DNA of 64,000 nt from Mesocentrotus franciscanus (GCA_037976565.1 CP137675.1:23950629-24014628), one strand, 5' to 3'; positions 1 through 12,213 are shown, numbered from the stretch's first letter. The notes: generated by a model not told the origin, from the sequence alone. Program-made: numbers and translations.

Positions 1-22
1 TTCTTTTATAATTGCGTTGAAG

Positions 23-352
23 ACACCGCTGAAGGAGATGTCCGCCTTGTTGATGGGGCCAGTCCAAACCAAGGCCGGGTTGAGATCTACCACAATTACC
101 TGTGGGGGACAGTCTGTGATAACAGTTGGGGTGACTCTGACGCGAGGGTAGTTTGTCGACAGCTTGGATACTCAGGTGATGCTGGTGAAGCCAGGACCGG
201 TGGTACTTACGGACAAGGATCTTACCCGATATACCTTGACGAGGTCCGCTGTTCAGGATATGAAACAAGGTTGGAGTACTGTAGTCACGCCGGATGGGGC
301 ATCGAAAACTGTGATCACAGCGAAGATGCAGGCGTTTACTGCAATGACTATG
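23..352 (+). CDS. SRCR domain exon A
   Basis: 330 bp. The acceptor AG is at 21-22 and the donor GTAAGT starts at 353. It begins with DVRLVDG and contains [26 protein letters not shown] and [11 protein letters not shown], the usual SRCR blocks. Six cysteines are visible. The exon starts with two bases completing a codon and ends with one base, so it is symmetric and can be duplicated without a frameshift. The acceptor lies close to the window edge, so its polypyrimidine tract is only partly visible. Confidence 0.9.
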
Positions 353-3300
353 GTAAGTCGCAAACAATACAAAGTAGGCATTAAACAAAGATACTTTGTC
401 CCTTTTGCAGCCAACATCAAATTCTGTAGAACTTTGCAGGAATTATGAATATGTCATGTATGTCCTATCTGTGAAATTTAAACGTTAGCAGTGTCCTAAT
501 ATTCAAATTATGCAAGGAAACCCGTTTACTTGCTAGACTTCACTGTCAGACACTATTGAGTGACTGACTGGCTTTTTTCATCTTTGGTAATAACATACAT
601 AAAATGAGCTGTAAAGGGTACATGAGCATTTGTCTACATCAATAACCCACTTCTTGTAATGGCCAAAATTAAACTGATTGAATCTTTGCGCAGCATAAAA
701 CGTACGACCATTCGGTACAATGGTCTGAAAATCAGACTATTACTTACTGGCTCTATAGCTCCTAAGTCGATTCGACAACTAATAGTCGTTATTTTCCCAC
801 TTAAAGACATTTTCAAGCCCCCTTTTTTAAAGGGAAGTTCTAAATTAGTATTGTCTTTCAAATGCCGTTGGAATTTAACCTTTTCATTTTTATGGCCTGC
901 AAATGGGACATAGTACCTTTAAGGAGGCGAGTAATTGGCTTAATCGGTAAATTATTTATATGTATTTATTGATTCAAGTCTTCTTTAAACAGGGTAGCCC
1001 TTCCAATAACGAATATTGCTCTTCCAAGGGGACCTGTGTGTAAAATTAAAAGGACATAACAGACATTACAAGACTACATAAAATATAAAATAACAAAAAA
1101 AATAAACAGTATTAAAGAATATAAAATATATCAGGTTAAGAAAAAAGATAAGGCATAACCCCTAAAAAAAGCGTCTGCCTGTCGAACCAACATGATCAAA
1201 GATCGTGGCTTCAAACCCAACCCAGGCGGATGACTGAAGCCTGTGTTATGTGCTAATGTGCCCCTCCCCTTTTTCATAGATTCACGCGATGTTACAGTTG
1301 AAACATCCCGACCCTCGGATAGGAAGTAAAAAGGAGGCCTCTTGTAGAGGAAAGTCACCATCTTTGCACGGAACCCAAATGCACTATTTGTATAAAAGTA
1401 GGGGAAAACCCTGGTGCAGTGGTCAACCCCAATCAGTTATATCGGGAGGAGACCTGAGGGTAATAGAGTTGTATTGAATTGAATTCATTTTCTTTTGCAC
1501 AAAATGCCAAACATACAAATCAAATTACATTTCAGCGATACAACATAAACAAAATATTTTTAAAATACAGTATGATCATAATAAAAATGTTGACTTTAAA
1601 ATAGATTACAGTAATTCATGTTGCTTTTCCTTTCCTAGGTAGAGGTGACGCCAAATGAAAATTGTTCTTGCATTACCTGTACGTTTCCTTTTTTGGCATA
1701 TAGAGCTTGGCTAAATCCAACGAAAACTACGGCCCACGAGACCAACTGCCCACAAGAACGATAATAGCTAGAATCACATAATCGCAACCTGTAACACAAA
1801 CTCCAAAAATCGGAGGAATTCACCCTGGTCACAAAGACATTATATGGCCAGTACTCTACACTATATATAAACTGGCATAGACTTTTTGTGAATACCTTTA
1901 TATGGCATATACGTTTCCTTGACGGATTTGTATACAGTCACTAAATTCGTTTTGCTTATTGTCCTTGAATTGATTTCTGTTCTAAGTCTCCATTAACGAT
2001 AATATCACAGACAGTATAACTAGTACGAATATATTTTGCCAGCAATGATACAAGGTAGGCCCTAAACATATTTTGTTATAGCTTTATCTTCCAAATCACA
2101 GAGTATTGTAAGTCTAAAAAAGCCGTAAAAATGAATACTTCATACTTTCCTATTCATTTTTGTTGATGACGGTGGATTTCGTCAGATAAACCAGATGGGT
2201 CGAACAGATTTGTTGACAGTACCAAACCCGCCAAGGGAACCATATTTTCAGTCACACAAGCCCTAATCTGCTTTCCTTCTATTTGTAGCTGACACAATTC
2301 TTTGAACAGGGCGCCCTGGGAGAACAGTGCATGTCACCGATGGGGCTACCGTGATGTTGTTGTTCATGATGAAGATGATGACATTAACAATAATAACCTT
2401 CTCTTTAAAAAGAAAAAACAGTTGTGCATTACGCGTACTATGGACTATTAAAATTAAGTACGCTTTTAAAAATATTGGTCGTAATGTTACATCTGATGAG
2501 GATTTTTTAAAAATGTTTTCATCCTGCAGAAAGTGCCTTAGAAGGTGAAGTCCGCCTTGTTGAAGGGTCCACTCCAAACCAAGGCCGGGTTGAGATTTAC
2601 CACAATTCCCTGTGGGGGACAGTCTGTGATGACAGTTGGGATGACTCTGATGCGAGGGTGGTTTGTCGACAGCTTGGATACTCAGATGATGTTGGTGTAG
2701 CTCAGAGTGGTGGTACATACGGACAAGGATCTGACCCGATATATCTTGATGGAGTCATCTGTTCGGGATATGAATCCATGTTGACGGATTGTAGCCATCC
2801 AGGGTGGGGCATACACAACTGTGGACATCGTGAGGATGCTGGCGTAGCTTGTACTGGTAAGTTTGTTAATAACAACAATACTAATGATAATAAAAATATT
2901 AATGAAAATAATTGTTCCATCTAAAGCCTGTATCCAACTGTAAACTGATTTTTAAAAGTGCTTTACAGAACAGACTAACAAATATTTGAAAACTTAGAAA
3001 CATACTTCATATAACACAAGTAAATACAATGAAAAAAAGACGTTTTGAGATACTTCTTGAATGATTCAACAAAGGTACTAGCTTGTAATTCATGTGGTGA
3101 CCAATTCCAGAATTGGCGGGACAGTGTAGTAAATGGTTGCTTACTTACAAGCATGTACATGCTTTCTTAGCACTCAGGTAAAACAACCATCTCCTCATAA
3201 AATACATCGCTCCATCTTTGAATTCATTCTAGGTACTTGAATGGTTGTGTGTAGTTGAACGAAGTCTTAATGTAGAGTGACTGGGAATTTGTAGCAAGGA

Positions 3301-6237
3301 AGACGAATATATATTGGGGCGATGTTCTGTGTACATTTTAAAGAAACAGAATAATTGTGTCCATTATTCTATTTTTTGCAACTGGTAACCAATTAAGTTG
3401 TCTAAGAAGGGGTGGTGCATGATCCTGCTACCTAGCTGGAAGAACGACCCGAGGATACCGAGCAGAGCGATTCTAAATGCGCTGTTGTCTTTGAATTTCA
3501 GATACCGGGGCATTAACAAGTGATAAGTGTAGTTACAAAGGCTCTGTACAAAATGGGGCCTGTAAGAAATTAATGAAATATGATTTTAACACACAACTAA
3601 AAAAGAGTAACTGTGAACTAAAACGAATCAAAAACAATAATATTTGTCATAATAAATGTACAGGATTGTTGTCACAAAGTAGGTATTTGGGGAAAGATAA
3701 TCGAATTGGTTATTCGATGGTTGAATTGAATAGATTCGATGATTGGATTGAATTGGGGCGGTTTAGACAAACGGCGTTGGACATGCCTCACTTGAACCCG
3801 ATGGCAGTGATTTGCTGGGTCTTAAAGGTACTATGTCCCATTTGCAGGCCAAAAAAATGAAAAGGCTAAATTCCAACGGCATTTAAATTACTAATTTAGA
3901 ACTTCCCTAAAAAAGGGGGGCTTGAAAATGTCTTTAAGTGGGAAAATAACGACTATTAGTTGTCGAATTGACTTAGGAGCTATAGAGCCAGTAAGTAATA
4001 GTCTGATTTTCAGACCATTGTACCGAATGGTCGTACGTTTTATGCTGCGCAAAGATTCAATCAGTTTAATTTTGGCCATTACAAGAAGTGGGTTATTGAT
4101 GTAGACAAATGCTCATGTACCCTTTACATCTCATTTTATGTATGCTATTACCAAAGATTAAAAAAAAAGCCAGTCACTCACTCAATAGTGTCTGACAGTG
4201 AAGTCTAGCAAGTAAACATGTTTCCTTGCATAATTTGAATATTAGGACACTGCTAACGTTTAAATTTCACAGATAGGACATATACATGACATATTCATAG
4301 TTCCTGCAAAGTTCTACATAATTTGATGTTGGCTGCAAAAGGGACATAGTATCTTTAACACTTGTGCAGCACTGTCTTAAAGTGATGGGATCAAGGGGTT
4401 CATTGGAGGGAAGAAAACTATGTCATGATGTAAATTAAAATTCATAGAAGGAGGTGAACGGATAAAAATAACCCTTCATAATAGCTTGGTTCTATTAACG
4501 TAATCTAGCGAAACGTATAAGGGGGTTTACAAAAAAGGTCACAATCTGACTACTTACTGATGATTTTTTTTTTTTAATGTATCGATCCTGCAGGAAGTGA
4601 ATTTGAAGGAGATGTCCGCCTGGTTGATGGGTACAGTTCAGTTGAAGGCAGGGTTGAGATCTTCCATGAAGGTGAATGGGGGACAGTCTGTGATGACAGT
4701 TGGGATGACTCTGATGCGAAGGTAGTTTGTCGACAGCTTGGATACTCCGGTGATGTTGGCGTAGCTCAGAGTGGTGGTACATACGGACCAGGATCTGACC
4801 CGATATATCTTGATAACGTCATCTGTTCGGGATATGAATCCATGTTGACGGATTGTAGCCATGCAGGGTGGGGCTTAAACAACTGTGGACATAGTGAGGA
4901 TGCTGGTGTAGATTGTACTGGTAAGTCGTCGAGAGCGTTAACTACATACAATAGCTGAAAAATGTAAATCTGTTCATGCTTTTTTTTTATCGCCATTATT
5001 GGGTGATTCTCAGTTTTCATGGCCAACCAGTGGCTAGTGTTTATTAAAGGGAAAGTTGAGTTCTTGTTTAAGACCGCAAATACCTTCAAAGTCCATGGTT
5101 ATTGCTCTTATTCTTATTTATGACATTTATAGTGCCCTTTTAGAACCTAAAACTGCTATGAAGGTAATTTTAGACCCCAAAATGTGTGAATTTAGATTGA
5201 ATACGATATCAATTCAGCTCCACTTTCAAAAAATAACGATGACCGTTAATTAACTCATTAATTAATGATAACAATACACGGGCCGGCTGGTTGTGCGTAT
5301 CATAACCAACACGAAAAAGCCAATATTAGCATCGACTGGAATAAAGCGTATAAGGCGCTATCTCGTTTTTCAAAGGCTGGTTCAAAAATACCGAATATTT
5401 GTGGGGCACCACAAACATTATAAATTGTTATATGTATGGATATTTCAGCCCTCTCTGAACCGATTTTGATCAAAGATGATTTTGTCATTTAAATTGTTTA
5501 TTCTTTCAAATTTGACACCTAGTTTTTCATTATCTCACAAAAAATTGTTTTGTCTAGCGCCCTCTGCAACAAAACTCAACTATCCCTTTAATCCCGTGTT
5601 TTATAATGGTACACCATGTCTCATAAGTTCGTTCACACTATCAAGACCGACCTGTTACTAGGAGATGCGGATGCAGATCCAATTATTTCAAAATCTAGTA
5701 TGTCCTTTATTCTTTTTGACAACAGCCTCAAGTATTTCAGGCATAGAATGTACCAGATGACTCAATTTTGTTGCATTGGAGATGATTTTTAGAGAATTAT
5801 TTTTGCAACCACGTATGACACTTTTTTGGTGAAATTCATATACAAATATTTAATTTTCTAATTGGGGAGGATGAACTTTTGAGACACGGGGTATAGTGAA
5901 ATGAGAATGCCATCTGTACTGAAATGAGGAAACTCATATTTCTATTAACTTTTCTTTTTAATCTATTGTTTTTGCTGCAGTTTCACTCGCTACATCTTCA
6001 CCCGCTACATCTTCACGTGTCGTGGGCATCATGTCGTTTGTTGGTGTGTCTTTGTCCTTGCTGACACTGTTTGCTTTCATAGCTGTATGTCACACCTGCA
6101 GTCAGCGTAAGCCGGCCGTCATGCCTACGCATTCGGAGCCACCGCAGATCCCTCTCAGCACCATTAGTTCTCATCATGCCGCTCATAACACCGCTGCGGC
6201 TCCCACTTCAAATGGCATGATAACCGTGTCCCCTTAG
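23..6237 (+). CDS. SRCR-domain membrane receptor, 3' part (4 exons; 5' end outside window)
   Basis: Seen: exons 23-352, 2530-2856, 4594-4920 and 5981-6237. All introns are GT-AG and all junctions are phase 1, so the reading frame is continuous. The first three exons each encode one complete scavenger receptor cysteine-rich domain; the last encodes a transmembrane helix and a short cytoplasmic tail. Family knowledge: SRCR receptors are cell-surface or secreted ligand-binding proteins, greatly expanded in echinoderms, where many are expressed in coelomocytes. Each domain shows six cysteines (group A-like) but is a single exon. Inference: a type I membrane protein with ectodomain outside and tail inside. 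Signal peptide and earlier domains lie upstream of base 1. Intron 1 holds a MITE and a LINE fragment; intron 2 holds a second, inverted MITE copy. The TAG at 6235 may not be the original end of the protein (see the tail entry). The ligand cannot be inferred. Confidence 0.9.
381..922 (-). mobile_element. TTAA-flanked MITE, copy A
   Basis: About 540 bp with near-identical copies at 3822-4358 and 9688-10223, both in the opposite orientation. Ends are inverted repeats of the form TTAAAGGTACTATGTCCC, with TTAA at or beside each end. The left end of this copy reads TTAAACAAAGATACTTTGTCCC-like and is degraded by a few bases. No transposase is encoded; short open frames shared between copies are by-products of the common sequence. 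It starts 28 bp after the donor of SRCR exon A. TTAA flanks suggest piggyBac-type mobilisation; this is inference. Confidence 0.75.
923..2529 (+). other. SRCR intron 1, no gene seen
   Basis: AT-rich intron sequence with no convincing coding. A segment at 1370-1480 ends in GAATTGAATTGAATTC, a short repeated motif also seen near 24640 and 44690; it may be the tail of a retroelement. Short open frames here show no family resemblance. Confidence 0.5.
2530..2856 (+). CDS. SRCR domain exon B
   Basis: 327 bp. The acceptor is TCCTGCAG ending at 2529; the donor GTAAGT starts at 2857. The domain starts EGEVRLVEG and contains [27 protein letters not shown] and [11 protein letters not shown], again with six cysteines. 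Phase is 1-1. It is closely similar to exon C, pointing to a tandem exon duplication. It is flanked by inverted MITE copies in introns 1 and 2. Confidence 0.93.
2975..3460 (-). pseudogene. LINE (CR1/L2-like) reverse-transcriptase C-terminal fragment
   Basis: Reading the minus strand, the order is a [23 protein letters not shown] segment, stops and frameshifts, then [19 protein letters not shown] and a [20 protein letters not shown] end. This matches the well-known tail of CR1/L2-type ORF2 proteins (HWLPV..RI ... LWNSLP..LR.S.S..SFKK.LKT.LF). Several stops interrupt it, so it is a dead 5'-truncated copy inside SRCR intron 2. Confidence 0.7.
3822..4358 (+). mobile_element. TTAA-flanked MITE, copy B
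   Basis: 537 bp including TTAA at both ends. Termini TTAAAGGTACTATGTCCC and the reverse complement of TTAAAGATACTATGTCCC are clear. It is an inverted copy of 381-922 and a direct copy of 9688-10223, and lies in SRCR intron 2. Confidence 0.85.
4594..4920 (+). CDS. SRCR domain exon C
   Basis: 327 bp. The acceptor is TCCTGCAG ending at 4593; the donor GTAAGT starts at 4921. It starts [10 protein letters not shown] and contains [27 protein letters not shown] and [11 protein letters not shown], with six cysteines. Phase 1-1, the last SRCR domain before the membrane exon. Confidence 0.93.
4921..5980 (+). other. SRCR intron 3, no gene seen
   Basis: About 1.06 kb of AT-rich sequence between the last SRCR exon and the membrane exon. 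I see no coding, no element ends and no tandem array. Confidence 0.5.
5981..6237 (+). CDS. Transmembrane and cytoplasmic-tail exon of the SRCR receptor
   Basis: The acceptor TTTGCTGCAG ends at 5980 and the frame continues from phase 1. It encodes a Ser/Thr/Ala-rich stalk with a repeated ATSSPATSS, then a hydrophobic segment from about [20 protein letters not shown] to IAVC, followed by HTCSQRK as the inner-face charge. The tail is rich in Pro, His and Ser. It stops at TAG 6235-6237. The same frame then stays open to a TAG at 6415-6417. Confidence 0.85.
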
Positions 6238-6417
6238 CCACCAATGCCGCAGCAATCGCCAAACCCCTATCCTCCAGCAACTGACACCGACTCCCTACCA
6301 AGTCCTCTCGCATATAACGCCTTACAGGGTGGACTATCATATCCTCTGCCACCGCCGAATCAACACAGCATAATTAAGCTAAACCCTGAAAGGAACAGTT
6401 GGCGGGGGGGCATATAG
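6238..6417 (+). other. In-frame continuation of the SRCR tail after a TAG (readthrough, allelic stop or 3'UTR)
   Basis: After TAG at 6235, 59 codons stay open in the same frame to TAG at 6415. The composition resembles the preceding tail: repeated Pro, Gln, Ser and Tyr, for example PPMPQQSPNPYPP and YPLPPPNQ. Either the TAG is a recent truncation or polymorphism, or the stop is read through, or the similarity is by chance. Confidence 0.5.
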
Positions 6418-6582
6418 ATACACCCCGGACGCGCGCCGCAATATGTTCGAGGAATTTTATTTTTGTCCCGCTGCGAGCTTTCATGAAGTCCTGGCCAAGA
6501 GTCTTAAGAGACAATCCAACTCTTGTAATAAGATAATTTGTATGAAAGCAGAAATAAGATAAACAGAATGGCGAAGGTTTGA

Positions 6583-6588
6583 AATAAA
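6583..6588 (+). terminator. Candidate poly(A) signal of the SRCR gene
   Basis: AATAAA about 170 bp after the second in-frame stop. It is the first canonical hexamer downstream. Cleavage there is not shown. Confidence 0.4.
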
Positions 6589-6599
6589 TCGGAACAATC

Positions 6600-8740
6600 A
6601 TGAGAAAGTTAAGATTTGTTTTAATATGACATCACTAAGTCTATACGAATTTAAAATTGGCAGTTTGGTCAGTGCACTGTGACGTCGTTGCGGATAACTC
6701 TCCCGTTTGTCGTGTACAAAAATATCAGAAATTTCTGTTTTTCTCCCAAGTGCCATCTTACTTTAGGAGCTACTGAAAATATATTATGAATATCATATTA
6801 TTATAGGTCCTCTATATATAGAGACAAAACACTTCTGTGTCATGCATTTTTGAAACATTGAAATTTTAGTCATTTTCAGATGGGAAAGTTGTTCGCCACT
6901 ACGTCACAGAGAGTACCAAAATAATCCGGCCTTTCTCATGTTTAGATATCCCATCAAAGAGGTATAAAATGAGTAATGACGCAGATATATATCTCTACGA
7001 GAATTGTATAGGTTTATATTGCTGTTGTAAAGGTTTACATTAACAACTTGAAACGATTCTTGTTTTTAAAAAAAAGCCTATAGTCTATTTGGTGAGTGAT
7101 TTTCCGAGGATCTGATAACTTTTTTCATATAACGTAATATATATTTCAAATTAAGTTCACATTGTCAGTCAAATGACGAGCCTGCGTTCATCATTTCCTA
7201 TGCCTTGGAATTATTCTCATCTTCTAAAGCATAACATGACTGTCTCAATCAATGTACTATTTTCAGTACTAACAATCAAAGAAATAAAAACACGAAAACG
7301 AATGAAGAAATAAACAAATAATTTTAATACATGTGCGACGTTTTTAAATACCTGGAATATTAAATCTCCTTTTTTTATTGTATATACTTGCATTAAAAAG
7401 AGGAAGTTTCTTAAAACAAATTAAGCTCCAAAAAAACCGGAATAATGGGAATTAAAATATTCATCTTGAACATTGTACTGCATCAATGGTTGTGATAAAG
7501 TAATTTGTATGAGCTCTTTAATATTGAATAATAATATTTGCCTAATATGCTACACTATCTCTTTTTATAGAACATATGAACATAATTCGCATGTTCCTGC
7601 TGTTTCGGCTTGGTTCATCATCATCAGGTAACTATAAGAATAGATGGACAGACTCCTGTTTAAGTCTGAGAGTTGATGGTATACGTAACATAATGAGTTT
7701 AATGTGTATTTAACCAAGAAATCGATACTTTTATTGTATGCAGTGATACATATTAGGTCTAGAAAATCTGCAATATCACGTGCGACGATATTGTGTGCGC
7801 GGTGGTGTGGTTGTTTGTGTGTGTGTCTTACGAATGTTACCGATCATGATTGTCTTAAGTTGTATATAAAATTATGCGTGGTTCTAATCCATGCATCATT
7901 TCAACAGAGTGATTTATAACATCGTAAAAAGAGAGGGTGGATCAGTACTGTCATCCTTTTTATCATCATGAGAATTATTGTACTAATCATAATCATTGTT
8001 TTTTTCATATAGCAGCTGATGATTTATAACTTAAATTTACGTTTCTTGTATTTATATACCCAAAGAAAATACCATCTTACTGTTTTAGTTTTGTTACCAC
8101 TAAAATGCATTTGTTTCCCCTGCACTATATACAATTATTCTCAATTTAAGATGTATGTATAGAAAAAATAATGTAAACGTTTAAGGAACATACAAACGAT
8201 AAATAATGTTATGCTTAATTCAACCATTGGATTAATCAGAAAGAAAAGAATATGTAGCGACTTTCCTTTATATTATATATATAGAAGCCAGATTATATGT
8301 GGGAAAAATTGGCTAAGATACCTCGTTGATTGTTTTTCCCATATGGAAAAAAAGAATATGGAGACTGTAATGATACATGCATATCTTATAAGTCTAAAGG
8401 TTAATAGCTCCACCTTGTGGTGATATGTCAGGCATGCCGTACAACAAAGGTACATCTCTATATAGATGCTACATATAGTGGTAATCCCATGTACTGATAA
8501 GTATGTTTCAACTAATAAAAGTTTCTTTTAAAGCCTGTCTGCACTAGTTTGGCCAGGAGGGATTAGACCTTCCAGCGTGGTCACTGACAGGTGGTTATCT
8601 CATCAACTCAGCAAAAGAGGATCATGGGGGACTAACGGGCACCGCTTAGGCATTGTTTTCTATATAGAGGGAGCAAGTAGCTGCAAGTACTGCAGTGGGG
8701 CGTTAAGCTTCTAACTCGATGTCAACCATAATTATTACAG
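6600..8740. other. Intergenic AT-rich DNA, nothing recognised
   Basis: No exon, repeat ends or RNA gene could be supported. Short open frames are AT-rich and unlike known families. Confidence 0.5.
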
Positions 8741-9293
8741 AAACAAAGTATTTTGCGATATTCTGCAGAATCTACTAACGGATATTTCATTCAAAATGGA
8801 GGTGTCAGGAGAAAAGATATCGTTCCCGGATATATCTGTCATGAACCTAAATGTAAAATTAAAGACGGAAGTACATTATAAAGTCACTGACATTGATCAA
8901 TATTAGCATCTTGTCTCCTACCATCCACGCCACTCAGAAATAAATATACCATATAATCTGGCTAGAAGAATTTGTACAATTTTATCGAACAAAGAAGTGA
9001 GAGAAAAAATCAAAAGAATTAAAATCCATGCTTATGCTTTGGAAATATCCGGGAAAATTGTATCAGAGTAGGTGTACATATGCAAGTAATATAGAACAAA
9101 ATATTTTTAAAACAAACAAAAGAGAGGATAAATCAAACGGAAGATAAAGTTTATGTACCTTCATACGATCCCAATGATAGGAATCTTTCAAATATTATCA
9201 AACAAGTGTTCCCCCTTTTAACTGAAGATTATCATCTAAAAACATATTTTGGAAAACAAAGTATGTTTCAAGTAGGGGACAAGCGCCGAATTT
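8740..9293 (+). pseudogene. Penelope-like retroelement, decayed C-terminal part of the polyprotein
   Basis: Plus-strand reading gives a KISFPDISVMNLNVKLKTE-like segment, then YKVTDIDQY, YHPRHSEINIPYNLARRICT and EDKVYVPSYDPNDRNLS, ending near 9293. This follows the end of the Penelope reverse transcriptase: a FLDI strand, TDSHQYL, the CHPRHTK...IPY.LA.R.R.IC block, then the YNPN...I linker after the RT core. In-frame stops and a frameshift between blocks show it is dead. The RT catalytic part and the GIY-YIG endonuclease are not recognisable upstream or downstream. Confidence 0.75.
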
Positions 9294-9687
9294 AGAGATA
9301 TTGAGCTGTTGACCTCAACTTCATTGCAAAGTTTATTATCTGCAAGTTAAAATGTTGTCTGTATATAGTAAGTAGTTTTTTAAATATATCTCGTCATTTC
9401 CTTTTTCTAATTTTCTGTCATTTGTAATGTAAGGAGAAGATTGTGAATGAATCATCTCCTCATGGGTTGTACTGAATGGAACTTGATGGAAAATAAAGAC
9501 CCGTTCATACTTGACGTGGATTACCCCGGCGTTGTTGTTGTTTTTGTCACGTGTGAATGAAGACCAAGTTGCGATTCGATGAAGAAAACAAAAGTAGCAA
9601 CACGCAACAGCCGTCGTACGCATACTCACAATATGTGTTTTAAGATACCGAGATGTAAAGCGTATTACTCTTACATCATTGAAATCA

Positions 9688-10223
9688 TTAAAGGTACTAT
9701 GTCCCATTTGCAGGCCAAAAAAAATGAAAAAGGTTAAATTCCAACGGCATTTGAAAGACAATACTAATTTAGAACTTCCCTAAAAAACGGGGCTTGAAAA
9801 TGTCTTTAAGTGGGAAAATAACGACTATTAGTTGTCGAATCGACTTAGGAGCTATAGAGCCAGTAAGTAATAGTCTGATTTTTCAGACCATTGTACCGAA
9901 TGGTCGTACGTTTTATGCTGCGCAAAGATTCAATCAGTTTAATTTTGGCCATTACAAGAAGTGGGTTATTGATGTAGACAAATGCTCATGTACCCTTTAC
10001 AGCTCATTTTATGTATGTTATTACCAAAGAGAAAAAGCCAGTCAGTCACTCAATAGTGTCTGACAGTGAAGTCTAGCAAGTAAACGGGTTTCCTTGCATA
10101 ATTTGAATATTAGGACACTGCTAACGTTTAAATTTCACAGATAGGACATACATGACATATTCATAATTCCTGCAAAGTTCTACAGAATTTGATGTTGGCT
10201 GCAAAGGGACATAGTATCTTTAA
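9688..10223 (+). mobile_element. TTAA-flanked MITE, copy C
   Basis: 536 bp including TTAA at both ends, direct copy of 3822-4358. Both terminal inverted repeats are intact. A single extra T separates its internal reading frame from that of copy B, so the apparent open frames in the family are not conserved coding. Confidence 0.85.
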
Positions 10224-11383
10224 AAGGAGAAAATGTCCCGTTCTCCTTACCATGTCATATGGAAATGGAAATTAAAGGGAGAAGGGTCCGACAACAGTTT
10301 TACGGATATTGTGACATGATAACAAAAAGTAAACTTGGATCTAAGCAATTTGACATGAGCGCCATCTGGTGAAAAATCATCGTATTTCCAATAGTTTATC
10401 CCCTTCTTGGGTTTTTTCTTGTATTCATCATGCCCGGAGAAGGGCCAAGGTAGCGGCTACACTTACGCCTTTGAGAGTGAAATGGCTAAATATAATTGAA
10501 ATAACAATAAATAGAAATAAATATATTTGAAAACAAAAAATGGTCAATGAATAAAAAGTGGAACGGTACTCAAAAGCAAAAATATATTGAGTTTCACCTG
10601 AACAACCTTCTCCTGTGTTTGTGATATGAATTTTAATGGATTTCTGCAGCTTTGTCGAATAATACCCATTTCTTTCTTCTTCGACGTAACGTCTAATAAG
10701 TCACGATCTGTTTATTCCAAGAGGTTTACACGTGTGTATTTTCTTCCACTTTCCTCGATTGTCGTCGCCGTCAGACACTTTTATGGCGTGATACGTTGGG
10801 GCTCCAGATCAATGGAGTTCCCTGCCTTTTGTTTCAATTATTGGTCGTTAAACTCTGCGCATCGTCCAAGTTCTGAGATTGATCCTGAACTGAGACGGAT
10901 GGCTAATGGGCCTTGTTGGCTTTCCACACAAGCTCTCTAAGTCAATGACGCTTCCACGTAATACACATTCCTGGTCATTAGCAGACTTCCTGCTTCTTGT
11001 CTGTTGGGTCGACAACGACGACTACGACAACGACGACGTCAAAGCATGTGAAGACACATCAGCCCCTGACAAGTGTTCATTCAATGCATAATGGCCATAT
11101 CAACATGATAATGGGAGGAAAATACTATCCATGTATATACGAGGAAAATGAGAGAGAAACAGAAATATTGTTTTTAACAAAATCACAGACAATCTATGAA
11201 ATTTATGAATTCTCAAACTTGAAATCACTAATAACATGAATACTATTCTTATGGCAATTACAAGTATGCCATCATGATGTGATGTCACATCCATTAGGAC
11301 GCTCGTAACTACTTTCGAAAATTAAATCCAAGGCAATTTCAATGGCCTTGTGCGTCACCTTTCGAAATGTACGAACATAACAA
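10224..11383. other. Intergenic, nothing recognised
   Basis: No gene, RNA or repeat boundary supported. A short run of GACGACNAC triplets occurs near 11010-11040. Confidence 0.5.
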
Positions 11384-12213
11384 TAGTCAGGTGGCTTAGC
11401 GTCAAATTTATCGATTATCGTTACTTGCCAGATAAAAGCACCATTCTTGGTACAGGGCTTCCTTAGGACCTACTGAACGATATTAGGGTAGGATCCCCCG
11501 GCAAGAATATCATATAAGGGTGTGGGACAGGGGCGTCGCCTCGTAGTCCACACATAATTTGTAAGGTAATATAATATTGATTTGATGTTGTACAAACGCC
11601 ATGGGCACCCAATCACACATATATGAAAATATATGCCGAGGGCTCCTACCTGACCATCATTCAGCAGGTCCTAATGAAGCCCTGTACCAAAAATGGCGTT
11701 TGTACAACAACAAATCAATGTTTTATTACCTTACAAATTATTTGTGGACTACGAGGCGGAGCCCCTGTCCCACACCCTTATATGATATTCTTGCCGGGGG
11801 CTCCTACCCTAATATCGTTCAGTAGGTCCTAAGGAAGCCCTGTAACAAAATGGCATTTGTACAACATCAAATAAATGTTACATTACCTTCTAAATTATTT
11901 TGGGGCTACGAAGCGACACCCCCGCCCCACACTCTTATATGATATTCTTGCCAGGGGCTCCTACCCTAATATCGTTGAGTAGGTCCGAAGAAAGCCCTGT
12001 ACCAAAAATGACATTTGTACAACAACAAATCAATGTTATAACATTATTTGGGGGCTCCAAAAGACGCCCCCGCCCCCACACCCTTAAATTGATATTTTTG
12101 CCGGGGGCTCCTAGCCTAATATCGTTTAGTAGGTCCTAAGGGAGCCCTGTACCAAAAATGGTGCTTTTATCCGGCAATTTAAGTAACGATAATTTCGCTA
12201 AGCCACCTGACTA
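11384..12213. mobile_element. Foldback element with iterated arm repeat
   Basis: About 830 bp bounded by the inverted repeat TAGTCAGGTGGCTTAGCG and its complement at 12196-12213. The arm continues inward for roughly 200 bp. The right arm is made of about 157-bp direct repeats starting near 11636, 11794, 11951 and 12101, each with GGGGGCTCCTACCCTAATATCG and GCCCTGTACCAAAAATGG motifs. The left arm (11440-11600) is one inverted copy of that unit. No protein is encoded. Such a transcript or strand would form a long hairpin. Confidence 0.75.

Noticed and set aside
634..913. Short open frames repeated at 3891-4104 and 9794-10063
   Set aside because: They recur only because the MITE recurs. They exist in both strands and are broken by single indels between copies, so they are not genes.
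2290..2345. Possible extra short SRCR exon in intron 1
   Set aside because: An AACAG acceptor-like site and GATGGGGCTACC resemble the exon A start only superficially; no SRCR blocks follow.
10626..10940. 104-codon frame
   Set aside because: No family resemblance, no splice context and ordinary intergenic composition.
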